Below are positions 53,790 to 62,570 of a DNA stretch of 64,000 bases, in pieces. How positions within the stretch are numbered: the stretch's first letter is position 1; each line of letters begins with the position of its first letter. The notes beneath the pieces were generated by a model. It worked only from the letters and a program-made list of their open reading frames with translations, did no database searches and had not been told where the DNA came from. Origin of the DNA: Roseitranquillus sp963776845 (GTDB lineage Bacteria; Pseudomonadota; Alphaproteobacteria; Rhodobacterales; Rhodobacteraceae); contig CAVZOJ010000001.1 in assembly GCA_963776845.1 (NCBI GenBank), positions 124,001 through 188,000 on the forward strand. The letters run 5' to 3'. The translations under genes were made by a program, and so were the position numbers.

Positions 53790-54356
53790 ATGCCGACGCT
53801 CACCGCAGACAGCATGGTCGCACGCGCAATCCTCGCCGCCAACCGTCCGGTCAAGTCGTCCGGCGCACCGGCAGAGGCGGAACGCATGGCGCGCCACGAT
53901 GACCTTGAAGTGTGGTACGATCCGCAACATTCGTTTCTCGTCACGGTTGGCTGCCTGGCCATCCGCGCCGTCACCGACCAGGGAAGGTTTTGCTGGCTCG
54001 TTCGAGAAGACGGCGAGCCCGACTCGCTCAGCTACGTCAAGAGTCCGTACGACGTGGTCCCCGCGAGCGGAGGCGTCGGCGGCCTTGGCATCCCGCATCC
54101 GGCAGTGACCGAGCTCGCCGCATCCTTGCGCCGCGGCGACATTCGGATCCCGCTCGCCGCAGATGACTTTCGCGGTACGGGTTGCGTGATGCGCATGCTC
54201 GGCTCTCTGGGCATGCCGGGCTGGCTTGCGGCATGGCTCATGCCGGTGGCGCCGGCGATCGGCCGCGCGATCTGGGCTGGCCATCGACGCACGCTCTGGC
54301 TGCGCCAGGCACGCCTGGCGGCGCGGGAGTTCTCGGGGTTCCTGACGGTCGCCTAG
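53790..54356 (+). CDS. Hypothetical protein, 188 aa
   Basis: Protein starting MPTLTADSMVARAILAANRP with an AAAGAGG before it. The central part (DDLEVWYDPQHSFLVTVGCL, CWLVREDGEPDSLSYVKSPY) looks globular and a hydrophobic helix lies near MLGSLGMPGWLAAWLMPVAP. I do not recognise the family. Codon use is like that of neighbouring chromosomal genes. It overlaps the convergent quinone oxidoreductase gene by 4 bp. Confidence 0.7.
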   Translation: MPTLTADSMVARAILAANRPVKSSGAPAEAERMARHDDLEVWYDPQHSFLVTVGCLAIRAVTDQGRFCWLVREDGEPDSLSYVKSPYDVVPASGGVGGLGIPHPAVTELAASLRRGDIRIPLAADDFRGTGCVMRMLGSLGMPGWLAAWLMPVAPAIGRAIWAGHRRTLWLRQARLAAREFSGFLTVA

Positions 54357-55330
54357 CCGCCGGCGACTTCAAGGACGAGCTTGCCGATATGGGCGGAGGA
54401 CTCCATCCTGCGATGCGCCTCCGCCGCATCGGCGAGCGGATAGCTCCGGTCCATCACCGGCGCGACCCGACCGCCGGCCAGGAGCGGCCAGACGTCCGAA
54501 TGCAAGGATCGCGCAATGCGCGCCTTGGCGAGATCGCTCTGCGGTCGCAGCGTCGAACCTGTGAGCGTCAGGCGGCGCATCATCACCTCCGCCATGTTGA
54601 GAGTGACTTTCGCACCTTGCAGGAAGGCGATCTGTACAAGCCGTCCCTCGTCCGCCAGCGACTTGATGTTCCGTGCGATGTAGTCGCCGCCTACCATGTC
54701 GAGGATCAGCTGCGCACCACCCGTGCCGCGCAGCACCTCGACGAAATCCTCTTCGTGGTAGTTGATCGCCCTCTCCGCTCCGAGCGCCTCGCAAGCGGAA
54801 CATTTCTCGACGCTCCCGGCCGTCGCGAAAACGCGCGCACCGAAATGGCGCGCCAACTGGATCGCCGTCGTGCCGATGCCAGAAGAGCCGCCGTGGACCA
54901 AGAATCTCTCGCCGGCGCGCAATCCGCCACGCTGAAAGACGTTGCTCCAGACGGTGAAGAAAGTCTCCGGAAGGCAGGCGGCCTCACGCAGGCCGAGACC
55001 CTCGGGAACCGGAAGCGCGTGGGACGCAGACGTCACGACATATTCCGCGTACCCACCGCCGGGCAGGAGGGCGCAAACAGGGTCGCCGACATCCCACTCC
55101 GTCACACCCGGCCCAAGGGCGGCGACGTGACCCGAGGCCTCCAGTCCCGGCAAATCCGATGCTCCCGGCGGCGGGGCGTAGTTTCCGGCGCGTTGCAGTG
55201 CGTCGGGCCGGTTCACCCCCGCCCAGGCGACACGGACAAGAATTTGCCCGTGGGCTGGTCGCGGAACGTCTCGCTCTGTCGAGCGCAACACGTCCGGCCC
55301 GCCCGGCTCCGCGATCTCGACGACCCGCAT
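54353..55330 (-). CDS. NAD(P)H:quinone oxidoreductase (zeta-crystallin/PIG3-like)
   Basis: Zinc-independent MDR-family reductase of 325 aa. MRVVEIAEPGGPDVL starts the N-terminal fold; NRPDALQRAGNYAPPPGASD and LPGLEASGHVAALGPGV follow, and the NADPH-binding loop is FLVHGGSSGIGTTAIQLARH. It should reduce quinones with NAD(P)H in the cytosol. It follows the COQ9 gene by 13 bp; a GTG overlapping the COQ9 stop is an alternative start. The pairing with COQ9 suggests a role linked to ubiquinone. Confidence 0.88.
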   Translation of the reverse strand: MRVVEIAEPGGPDVLRSTERDVPRPAHGQILVRVAWAGVNRPDALQRAGNYAPPPGASDLPGLEASGHVAALGPGVTEWDVGDPVCALLPGGGYAEYVVTSASHALPVPEGLGLREAACLPETFFTVWSNVFQRGGLRAGERFLVHGGSSGIGTTAIQLARHFGARVFATAGSVEKCSACEALGAERAINYHEEDFVEVLRGTGGAQLILDMVGGDYIARNIKSLADEGRLVQIAFLQGAKVTLNMAEVMMRRLTLTGSTLRPQSDLAKARIARSLHSDVWPLLAGGRVAPVMDRSYPLADAAEAHRRMESSAHIGKLVLEVAGG

Positions 55331-55343
55331 GCGCGCCGGCAGA

Positions 55344-56045
55344 TCATTCACCTGTGGGACTCGCCACCTGCCCCGCAGGAAGATCGCTACGGGCACGCAT
55401 CGGCGGCTTGATGCGCTTCATCAGCCAGTTCGGGCCCGCCATCAGCGGCCGCATCAGCGGATTGTCTTTCATCGCGCCCTTGAGCTTCTCGATCCGCATC
55501 ACGTCGTCGATCCGCCTATCGAGAAAGCCCCACGTATCTTGGTGGTTCAAGCTGTCGTCGCCGAGCCAGTAGAGCAACGTCGAGGCGTAGACGCCGGAAA
55601 GGGTCGCTCGCTTCGTGTACCAATTCGCATCGTCCGAGGTATCGCCGAGCGTAACCCAGATCCGGTCCGCCGTCTCCCAAAGTGCGCGGGCGCCGTCTGC
55701 CGAGTGTTGAGGCAAGGCGAAGAGGGTCGTCCCGCGGCGCGCAGCCTCACGGTCGTCGATCGCCTCGATCCGATACCGGATCGCCGTCGCGACCTTGTCG
55801 CGAAAACGCAGGTCGTCGAGACTGTCCGACGCCAGTCGATCGACCATGCGTTGATCGCACCGGCGGTGATAGGCGAGTGCCAGGTCCACCGGCCCCCGCG
55901 GAAAGACCATCCGCGCCTCGTCCCGGCTCACGCCCTCGTCTCGCAGCGCCGCTCGAAACGTCGCCTCCGACCAGCCATCGAACGGAACGTGGACAAGGGC
56001 GGCGTCGAGGAGACGGTCGCGAAGCACATCTGGCGGATTTGACAT
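55344..56045 (-). CDS. COQ9 family protein (ubiquinone biosynthesis)
   Basis: TetR-fold-like COQ9 protein of 233 aa. Family features are LLDAALVHVPFDGWSEATFR near the start, ALAYHRRCDQRMVDRL, and the conserved WYTKRATLSGVYASTLLYWL with SLNHQDTWGFLDRRIDDVMR. In mitochondria COQ9 binds lipids and assists COQ7 hydroxylation of the quinone ring. Transcribed toward the quinone oxidoreductase and divergent from rpsU. Confidence 0.92.
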   Translation of the reverse strand: MSNPPDVLRDRLLDAALVHVPFDGWSEATFRAALRDEGVSRDEARMVFPRGPVDLALAYHRRCDQRMVDRLASDSLDDLRFRDKVATAIRYRIEAIDDREAARRGTTLFALPQHSADGARALWETADRIWVTLGDTSDDANWYTKRATLSGVYASTLLYWLGDDSLNHQDTWGFLDRRIDDVMRIEKLKGAMKDNPLMRPLMAGPNWLMKRIKPPMRARSDLPAGQVASPTGE

Positions 56046-56151
56046 TGAAATTAACCTCCGGCGGGTCCGGGTGGACAAGCTAGGCCCGTGTTGCTATATC
56101 GCCAACTCCTGCACCGAACGAAACTTCAGCCAGAAAGGTGGTGACACCAAG

Positions 56152-56358
56152 ATGCAGGTTAGCGTTCGCGACAACAACGTCGATCAGGCGCTTCGCGCCC
56201 TGAAGAAGAAGTTGCAGCGCGAGGGCGTGTTCCGCGAGATGAAGCTTCGGCAGCACTTCGAGAAGCCGTCCGAGGAAAAGGCGCGCAAGAAGGCCGAGGC
56301 CATTCGCCGCGCCCGCAAGCTCGCTCGCAAGAAGGCGCAACGCGAAGGGATGCTCTGA
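56152..56358 (+). CDS. rpsU: 30S ribosomal protein bS21
   Basis: 68-aa basic protein beginning MQVSVRDNNVDQALRALKKK with the RREGVFREMKLRQHFEKPSE-type region and a Lys/Arg-rich C-terminus (RARKLARKKAQREGML). It binds the 3' end of 16S rRNA in the small subunit and helps initiation. GGTGG precedes the ATG. A strong terminator follows. Confidence 0.96.
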   Translation: MQVSVRDNNVDQALRALKKKLQREGVFREMKLRQHFEKPSEEKARKKAEAIRRARKLARKKAQREGML

Positions 56359-56395
56359 TCTCTTCGACGGCCATGGGAATCCTCTGAGGTTCCAG

Positions 56396-56434
56396 ACGAC
56401 CCCCGAGGCTCACGCCCGGGGGTTTGTCGTTTTT
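56396..56434. terminator. Bidirectional-type terminator between rpsU and mscL
   Basis: Stem ACGAcCCCCG with CGGGGGtttGTCGT and a T-tract at 56430-56434. It serves rpsU and probably also the convergent mscL. Confidence 0.8.
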
Positions 56435-56458
56435 GGCGTCCAGAGTGGCCGCTTCCAG

Positions 56459-56869
56459 TCAGGCCGAAGAACGTGCCTTCAGGGCGTCGCGTATCTCGAT
56501 CAGCAGATCCTTTTCCGAGGGTCCAGCCGGCGCCTCCTCGTCGGCCTCCCGCTGCGAGAGGCTCTCCGCCGCTTCCTTGATCCGGTTCACGCCCTTGACC
56601 AGGAGGAAGACGGCCCATGCGATGATCAGGAACTCGATGACCGCGGTAATGAAGTTCCCGTAGGCGAAAACGGCGGCATTCTCGCCCTCGCCCAGTCTGA
56701 AGCCCATGCCCGAGAAATCGACGCCCCCTGTAAAGAGCGAGATCACTGGATTGATCAGGTCCTGGACCACCGAGTTGACGATCGCAGTGAACGCGGCGCC
56801 GATGATGATGCCGACCGCCATGTCCATCACGTTACCGCGAGAGATGAACTCCCTGAATTCTTTGAGCAT
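56459..56869 (-). CDS. mscL: Large-conductance mechanosensitive channel MscL
   Basis: 136-aa inner-membrane channel: N-terminal amphipathic helix MLKEFREFISRGNVMDMAVG, TM1 VGIIIGAAFTAIVNSVVQDL, periplasmic loop with GGVDFSGMGFRLG, TM2 FITAVIEFLIIAWAVFLLVK and the C-terminal helix SEKDLLIEIRDALK. Length and motifs are normal. It forms a pentameric pore that opens under membrane tension in hypo-osmotic shock. Confidence 0.96.
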   Translation of the reverse strand: MLKEFREFISRGNVMDMAVGIIIGAAFTAIVNSVVQDLINPVISLFTGGVDFSGMGFRLGEGENAAVFAYGNFITAVIEFLIIAWAVFLLVKGVNRIKEAAESLSQREADEEAPAGPSEKDLLIEIRDALKARSSA

Positions 56870-57051
56870 GCCGAGTTCCCGAACCTGTTCTCAGAGACGC
56901 GAGGTTAGCCGCTGCCGACTGCGCCCGCCAGAGGTGCGCTGCCGCGCAACTCACGGGTCCGGACGAGCCTGCACAGCACGTCTACATCCGCGCACAATTG
57001 CCGCTCTTCCACGCAGCGCCATGTGTTCGCGTAACAGATGGAAGGACGACA

Positions 57052-57753
57052 ATGAGCATGCTTACCGATCACCTGATCACGCGCCGCTGGCCGCCGCAGA
57101 ATCCAAGCATAATCCAACTCTACTCTTTTCCGACACCGAACGGTCAGAAGGTCGGCATCGTCCTGGAAGAGCTCGGGCTGCCCTATGAGGCGCACCGCGT
57201 CTCGATCAAGGACGACGACCAGAAGACCGAAGAGTTCCTCGCCCTGAACCCCAACGGCAAGATCCCCGCCATGATCGATCCGAGCGGCCCGGATGGCGCG
57301 CCTCTGGCCCTCTTCGAGTCGGGCGCGATCTTGACGTGGCTCGCCGAAAAGAGCGGCCGACTGGGCGGCACAGGGGCGGGCCGCTGGCAGGTGCAGGCGT
57401 GGCTCAACTGGCAGATGGGCGGCGTCGGACCATTCTTCGGCCAGATGGGGCACTTCGTGAAATTCGCGGCCGACAAGGTATCTGACCCGTACCCCAGGGA
57501 ACGGTATGTCGGCGAGAGTCGCCGCCTTCTTGAGGTTCTCGACGGCGCCCTCGAAGGCCAGGAGTGGGTGGCGGGCGACTTCTCGATCGCTGATATCGCG
57601 ATCGGTCCGTGGCTGCGGACGGCCGTGAACTTCTACGAAGCAGGCGACATGCTCCGCTGGAACGACTTGGACCATGTACCGGCCTATCTCGACCGTTTCC
57701 TCGAGCGTCCCGCCGTACAGCGCGGGCTGAACGTCCCACCGCGGGACGGCTGA
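57052..57753 (+). CDS. Glutathione S-transferase family protein (YghU/YfcG-like)
   Basis: 233 aa. Thioredoxin-like N-terminal domain (IIQLYSFPTPNGQKVGIVLE, EFLALNPNGKIPAMIDPSG, ALFESGAILTWLAEKSG with the glutathione-binding ES pair) and an all-helical C-terminal domain (WQMGGVGPFFGQMGHFVKFA, FSIADIAIGPWLRT). The TPNGxKV motif in place of a catalytic Ser/Tyr is typical of YghU/YfcG, which act as disulfide-bond reductases with two glutathiones. AAGGA six bases before the first ATG supports the start. Confidence 0.92.
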   Translation: MSMLTDHLITRRWPPQNPSIIQLYSFPTPNGQKVGIVLEELGLPYEAHRVSIKDDDQKTEEFLALNPNGKIPAMIDPSGPDGAPLALFESGAILTWLAEKSGRLGGTGAGRWQVQAWLNWQMGGVGPFFGQMGHFVKFAADKVSDPYPRERYVGESRRLLEVLDGALEGQEWVAGDFSIADIAIGPWLRTAVNFYEAGDMLRWNDLDHVPAYLDRFLERPAVQRGLNVPPRDG

Positions 57754-57836
57754 ACATCAGCCCCTCCGGCAAGGCAGATAATCTGGCCGCTTCGAGAGGC
57801 TAGACGACCGGCGCTTCTCCGCGCTGACGGGCGTCT

Positions 57837-58289
57837 TTATCTCGAAGGTAGCGTTCCCGACACGACGTAACGAATAATCTCGCACACCTGCTCGGGCCGT
57901 TCGGCAACGGCAAGAGCCGCGGCATCGACCTCCTTCAGCGCGTGTGCATGATCCGGCCCATGCAGGATCACGAGGGGCGTTCCCAGGGCCGCTGCGTAAC
58001 CGGCCTCGAAGGCCGCGTTCCACTGCCGGTACTTGTCGCCGAAGCGGACAACCACGACGTCCGCAGCCTCGATCATCGTACGTGTCCGGATGGCGTTCAG
58101 CTTCGCGCCCTTGTGGTCGTGCCAGAACTTCGACTCCTCCGGCCCGAGGATCGCCACGCCGCAATCGTCCGACGCCGCATGATCCGTCACGGGCGCCGTG
58201 AACTCGACATCGAGATCGCCGACACCCGCCCTGATGACCTCGCGCCAGTCCGTGTGGATTTCGCCCGACAGGTACACGCTCAAACTCAT
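57837..58289 (-). CDS. YtoQ family protein
   Basis: 150-aa soluble protein: LSVYLSGEIHTDWREVIRAG, FTAPVTDHAASDDCG, FWHDHKGAKLNAIRTRTMIE and WNAAFEAGYAAALGTPLVIL. This is the YtoQ family, related to nucleoside 2-deoxyribosyltransferase-like folds; its reaction is unknown. Its start overlaps the pheT stop by ATGA, so it is translated with pheT. Confidence 0.9.
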   Translation of the reverse strand: MSLSVYLSGEIHTDWREVIRAGVGDLDVEFTAPVTDHAASDDCGVAILGPEESKFWHDHKGAKLNAIRTRTMIEAADVVVVRFGDKYRQWNAAFEAGYAAALGTPLVILHGPDHAHALKEVDAAALAVAERPEQVCEIIRYVVSGTLPSR

Positions 58290-60691
58290 CCGCGCAGGCT
58301 TCCCCCAGTGCTCGTCTTGACCTTCTCGATGACCTTGGCCGAAACCGCCTCGATCTCCGCCTCGGTCAGCGTCTTTTCCCGCGGCTGCAGTCGAACCGTC
58401 AAGGCGAGTGACTTCTTGCCTTTTCCCATCTGCGCCTCGGCTCGCTCGCCTGCGAACTCGTCGAAGACCCGAGCGTCCGCGATCAGAATCTTGTCGGCGC
58501 CGCGCGCCGCTTGAACCAGCGCCTGCGCCTCGACATCCGCATCAACGACGAACGCGAAGTCCCGCTGAACCTGCTGCAAGTCCGCGAGCTCAAGCGCGGG
58601 CCGCGTCGCGGATGCCGACCGCGGGAACGGGATGTCCTCGAGGAACAGCGTGAAGCCGGTGACCCGCCCCTTCAACCCCAATGCCGTCACGACCTTCGGG
58701 TGCAGTTCGCCGAAGACGCCCATCACCTTCTTCGGCCCGAGACAGATCATGCCGTGTCGTCCGGGATGCCACCACGTGCTTCCCCCGCGTAGGATCTGCG
58801 CGTTGGGCGCCCCGATCGCCGCCAGCACGGCCTCGGCGTCCGCGCGGACGTCGAACACGTCGAGCGGCCGGCGCTCGCCATGCGGGCTGCGCGGACCGCT
58901 CTCGCCGACCAGAATGCCGGCGGCCAGCGAATGCTGCTCCTCGGGATCGCCGCCGTGAAACGCCGCACCGACCTCGAAGAGCGACAGGTCGCCGAAGCCC
59001 CGCGCCTGGTTCCGCGCCGCCGCCTGCAGCAGGCCGGGCAGCAGCGACGGCCGCATGTGGGTCATCTCAGATGAGATCGGGTTCTCCAGCCTCGTTGACG
59101 GGTCGCCGCCCCCGAACAGCTTCGCCGCCGCCTCATCGATGAAGCTGTAGGTCACGCACTCACTGTAGCCGATAGCGGCCAGGGCGCGGCGCACCGTCCG
59201 CTCGCGTACCTGCATCGGTGTCAGCACCGGCTTTGGGACCCCTAGTGACGGGCGCGCCATCGGCGCTGGCTCCAACTTCGTCAGCGAAGCAATCCTGGCC
59301 ACTTCCTCCACGAGGTCGGCTTCGCCCTGGATGTCCGGCCGCCACGACGGCGGACATGCCATGTCACCATCGAATGTGAAGCCGAGCGCCTCCAACGTCG
59401 TGCGCTGCGTCGCCTTCGGGATGTCGAGGCCGACGAGAGACACGGTCCGCGCCGGGTCCAGCCGGTAGGCGCGGCTCGTGTCCGGCACCGCACCCGCCAC
59501 GACGACCTCCGACGGCTCACCTCCGCACAGGTCCAGGATCATCGCGGTCGCCGCCTCTAGGCCGGGAATGGTGAACTCCGGGTCGACCCCCCGCTCGAAG
59601 CGGTATCGCGCGTCGGAGAGTACCTTCAGGCCCCGGCCCGTCCGCGCGATGGTCACCGGGTCCCAGTACGCGCTCTCCACGAAGACGTCGGTGGTCGCCT
59701 CAGTCACGCCCGTCTCCTCGCCGCCCATGATGCCGGCAAGGCTCTCCGGACCGTTCGCGTCCGAGATCACCATGTCGCCTGCACGCAGCGAGTAGGTTCG
59801 TTCGTCCAGTGCGGCGAGGGTTTCTCCTCCTCTCGCGCGGTGCACGCGCAGGTCGCCCGAAACCTTGCTTGCGTCGAAGACGTGCAGCGGCCGGTTGTGC
59901 GCGAAGGTGAAGAAGTTGGTGATGTCCACCAGGGCCGATATCGGCCTCAAGCCGATTGCCGTCAGCCGCTTCTGCAACCATGCCGGGCTCGGCCCGTTCC
60001 GGACGCCGCGGATCACGCGGCCGGCGAACAGCGGGCATCCATCCTGTGTGTCCTCGTCGATCGTTGCGCTGATCGGGCTTGCGAACGCGCCCCGCACCGG
60101 TTCCACGGCATACGGCTTCAGCCGGCCGAGCCCGCGCGCCGCAAGGTCCCGCGCGATTCCGCGAACGCCCAGCGCATCCGGCCGGTTCGGCGTGATCGCG
60201 ATGTCGATGACGGGGTCGACGGCCGCCGGATCGTGCGACGCCAACCAATCGACGAACTCTTCGCCGACCTCGCCGGACGGCAGTTCGATGATGCCGTCAT
60301 GCTCGTCCGAAAGCTGCATCTCCCGCTCCGAGACCATCATCCCGTGGCTCTCGACACCACGGATCCTGCCCACGGCGAGCGTCGTGTTGATGCCGGGGAC
60401 GTAGGCGCCCGGGTGTGCGACCACCACGCGGATTCCATTACGCGCGTTCGGCGCGCCGCAGACGATCTGCTTCTCGCCCTTGTCAGTCTCCACCCGGCAG
60501 ACGCGCAAGCGGTCGGCATCAGGATGCTGCTTCGCCTCAAGGACGCGGCCTATGGTGAACCCGCGAAGCGCCTTGCCAGGGTCGATGACCTCCTCGACCT
60601 CGAGGCCCAAGTCGGTCAAGGTCTCGGCGATCTCGTCGACGCTGGCTTCGGTCTCCAGATGGTCCTTGAGCCAGGACAGCGTGAACTTCAT
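58286..60691 (-). CDS. pheT: Phenylalanyl-tRNA synthetase beta subunit
   Basis: 801-aa beta chain of the alpha2-beta2 PheRS. N-terminal B1 (MKFTLSWLKDHLETEASVDE), tRNA-binding OB fold (FTIGRVLEAKQHPDADRLRV), B3/B4 editing domain (FAGRVIRGVRNGPSPAWLQK, DITNFFTFAHNRPLHVFDAS), B5, the catalytic-like core (VRRALAAIGYSECVTYSFID) and the C-terminal ferredoxin-fold domain (QRDFAFVVDADVEAQALVQA). Length is normal. pheS is not in the window; ytoQ is coupled downstream. Confidence 0.96.
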   Translation of the reverse strand: MKFTLSWLKDHLETEASVDEIAETLTDLGLEVEEVIDPGKALRGFTIGRVLEAKQHPDADRLRVCRVETDKGEKQIVCGAPNARNGIRVVVAHPGAYVPGINTTLAVGRIRGVESHGMMVSEREMQLSDEHDGIIELPSGEVGEEFVDWLASHDPAAVDPVIDIAITPNRPDALGVRGIARDLAARGLGRLKPYAVEPVRGAFASPISATIDEDTQDGCPLFAGRVIRGVRNGPSPAWLQKRLTAIGLRPISALVDITNFFTFAHNRPLHVFDASKVSGDLRVHRARGGETLAALDERTYSLRAGDMVISDANGPESLAGIMGGEETGVTEATTDVFVESAYWDPVTIARTGRGLKVLSDARYRFERGVDPEFTIPGLEAATAMILDLCGGEPSEVVVAGAVPDTSRAYRLDPARTVSLVGLDIPKATQRTTLEALGFTFDGDMACPPSWRPDIQGEADLVEEVARIASLTKLEPAPMARPSLGVPKPVLTPMQVRERTVRRALAAIGYSECVTYSFIDEAAAKLFGGGDPSTRLENPISSEMTHMRPSLLPGLLQAAARNQARGFGDLSLFEVGAAFHGGDPEEQHSLAAGILVGESGPRSPHGERRPLDVFDVRADAEAVLAAIGAPNAQILRGGSTWWHPGRHGMICLGPKKVMGVFGELHPKVVTALGLKGRVTGFTLFLEDIPFPRSASATRPALELADLQQVQRDFAFVVDADVEAQALVQAARGADKILIADARVFDEFAGERAEAQMGKGKKSLALTVRLQPREKTLTEAEIEAVSAKVIEKVKTSTGGSLRG

Positions 60692-60795
60692 GACGCTCCT
60701 CCGCCGATGGGAGCCGGCGGATTAACTGAGAGTTACCAAAAGGGGAAGAGGCGGCCGCTTTTCGGTGTATTTGACCCGTATTCGAGGGGGCTGGA

Positions 60796-60903
60796 ATGAT
60801 CGTGCTCGTACCAATCGCCGGACTCGCGTTCGGTATAACGGCCGTAACGACCGCGACCGCGCTTGCGCGGGCGCTGGCGCCGCTGACGGAGGTTGACGGC
60901 TAG
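60796..60903 (+). CDS. Possible 35-aa membrane peptide
   Basis: Short ORF coding MIVLVPIAGLAFGITAVTTA and ending LAPLTEVDG, preceded by GAGGGGGC six or so bases from the ATG. It would form one membrane helix. Only the ribosome-binding site and hydrophobic pattern support it. Confidence 0.45.
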   Translation: MIVLVPIAGLAFGITAVTTATALARALAPLTEVDG

Positions 60904-60989
60904 GCGTCAATCGGAGCTGGCGCATGTATGATGCCGCTGACTCCGAAACGAAGGCGAAGATGTGTGGGGCCGACCGATGCGCCTCGAAG

Positions 60990-61370
60990 CTAGCGTGGAA
61001 GCGAAGCGAAGTCTTCGCGCTCTAGTAGCGGTGCGATCGCGGCACGCGCGTCGTCCGAGGAGAAGGGTCGCGGCAAGGGGTACCATCCCTCGTTGCGGAT
61101 ATTGTCCACATGCCGCCCGTTCAGGCAGATGATCCATCCGCCGCGCCGTGTGATCTGCGTCGCTAGCCCGCTTCTCTTCAGCGCTTCGGCACCGATACCC
61201 ACGATGGCCCCTGTCAAGCGCTCGGCACGTTCCAGAAAGGAAAGCGCTTGTCCTGTGGACAGAGCCGTCATGAGGATCGCGCTCGGGCTCAGTTCAAGGA
61301 TCGCCTGCGACAAGTCGACCTGCACCAGCATCTGGGGCTCCACCACGAGGAACGCATCTCTGCCGGTCAT
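60990..61370 (-). CDS. Receiver-like small protein, unknown
   Basis: 126 aa. The pattern VEPQMLVQVDLSQAILELSP, SAILMTALSTGQALSFLERA and LTGAIVGIGAEALKRSG, then GGWIICLNGRH and PLPRPFSSDDARAAIAPL, resembles a CheY-like alternation ending in the usual 'PF...' helix, but the acidic pocket, acceptor Asp and Lys are not evident. It is probably a degenerate receiver. Divergent from the Crp/Fnr gene across 100 bp, so it may be its regulatory target. Confidence 0.65.
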   Translation of the reverse strand: MTGRDAFLVVEPQMLVQVDLSQAILELSPSAILMTALSTGQALSFLERAERLTGAIVGIGAEALKRSGLATQITRRGGWIICLNGRHVDNIRNEGWYPLPRPFSSDDARAAIAPLLEREDFASLPR

Positions 61371-61470
61371 GAGAATGCGCCCTCCGCTACGCTATGCTGT
61401 CAATGAGCGTCACCTTGGAAAGCTTTGCGCGCTGTGTCATTAAATTATGACGTAGTTCGGGAGCTTCGCC

Positions 61471-62199
61471 ATGCGTGTGAAATGTGCCGCCTGCCCTCTT
61501 CGCCAGAAGGATCACTTCACGCAGATGTCCCGCGAAGAAGTCCTTTTCATGCAAGAGTTTAAGGTGGGTGAGCTTGATGTCGAGCGGGGTACGGTCCTGT
61601 TGCTCGAAGGCTCCAACAGCCCACAGCTCTTCACCGTCTTTCGTGGCATGGGGCTTCGTTACAAGACATTGATCAACGGCAAGCGTCAGGTCCTGAACTT
61701 CCTATTTCCCGGTGACTTTCTCGGCCTCCAGGCGGGTCTCATGCAAGAGATGGACCACTCGGTCGAGGCATCGACCAAGATGACCCTTTGCGTGTTCGAT
61801 CGGAAATCGCTGTGGAAGCTCTTTCGCGACCAGCCGGACCGCGCCTTCGACCTGACATGGATCTCGGCAGGTGCCGAGCACTTCCTGGGGGATGCCCTCG
61901 CCACCGTCGGACAGAAGGATGCCGAGGCGCGGATTGCCTGGGCGCTTGTGAAGATCTTCACGAAGTGCGAGGCGCTTGATCTGGCGTCCGGACCCACATG
62001 CCCCCTGCCCTTCAGGCAGCAGGACTTGGCCGATGCGCTGGGGCTGTCGCTTGTCCATACGAACAAGACCCTTGCGCGCTTTCGCGAGCGGCAGTTGGCG
62101 GTCTGGCAGGCGGGAACGCTGAGAATTTCCGACCTGGAGCGCCTTGCGGAAATCGGTCTGGTTGAGGACATGATCCGCGACAGGAGACCGATCATGTAG
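61471..62199 (+). CDS. Crp/Fnr-family transcriptional regulator
   Basis: 242 aa. The N-terminus MRVKCAACPLRQKDHF has a CxxC pair seen in many FNR-like regulators of Rhodobacterales; the cyclic-nucleotide-like beta-roll follows (GTVLLLEGSNSPQLFTVFRG, VLNFLFPGDFLGLQAGLM) and the C-terminal helix-turn-helix is FRQQDLADALGLSLVHTNKT with LARFRERQLAVWQAGTLRI. Only two N-terminal Cys plus a few scattered ones are present, so a 4Fe-4S cluster is not certain. GGGAG seven bases before the ATG supports the start. Confidence 0.9.
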   Translation: MRVKCAACPLRQKDHFTQMSREEVLFMQEFKVGELDVERGTVLLLEGSNSPQLFTVFRGMGLRYKTLINGKRQVLNFLFPGDFLGLQAGLMQEMDHSVEASTKMTLCVFDRKSLWKLFRDQPDRAFDLTWISAGAEHFLGDALATVGQKDAEARIAWALVKIFTKCEALDLASGPTCPLPFRQQDLADALGLSLVHTNKTLARFRERQLAVWQAGTLRISDLERLAEIGLVEDMIRDRRPIM

Positions 62200-62487
62200 T
62201 CCACGGGTCGGCCGGCTGCCTGCCTTCACCCAGAGCAGGCGCCCAATCCCACAACCGAACCGGAACACGATGGATCTGACTGCTTCCTGGCAATGTCCGC
62301 CCGACGATCCAGGTCACGCCACGTTTGGGAACGCAGGAACGGCGCAACTCCGGATCGCCGGAACGGAACTTAGGAAGGTTTCGAGCAGATCATCACCTTC
62401 TGGAAGACACGTACCCGCGGCCTCTGCCTGTAGATATCAACTGCGACATACCGGGTGCGAGATTCTGCCGCTGCCACGCTGCTCATC
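62200..62487. other. Intergenic region before the SDR gene
   Basis: With the promoter that follows, 371 bp separate the Crp/Fnr gene from the SDR gene. No gene is supported here. Several GGAAC words occur near 62340-62370, but none has a CGTT at the right distance, so only the site at 62488 is counted. Confidence 0.5.
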
Positions 62488-62512
62488 GGAACTGGCATGT
62501 GTCGACGACGTT
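62488..62512 (+). promoter_or_regulatory. EcfG-type general-stress promoter upstream of the SDR gene
   Basis: GGAAC (62488-62492), 16 bases, CGTT (62509-62512): a perfect match to the alphaproteobacterial EcfG (sigma of the PhyR-NepR system) consensus. It lies 58 bp before the SDR start codon, which has CGGAGG upstream. Confidence 0.65.
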
Positions 62513-62570
62513 CCGAGGCCGACGCTGCGCAGGACGCAGACACATCTAGGATTTTCTTTCGGAGGTTTTC

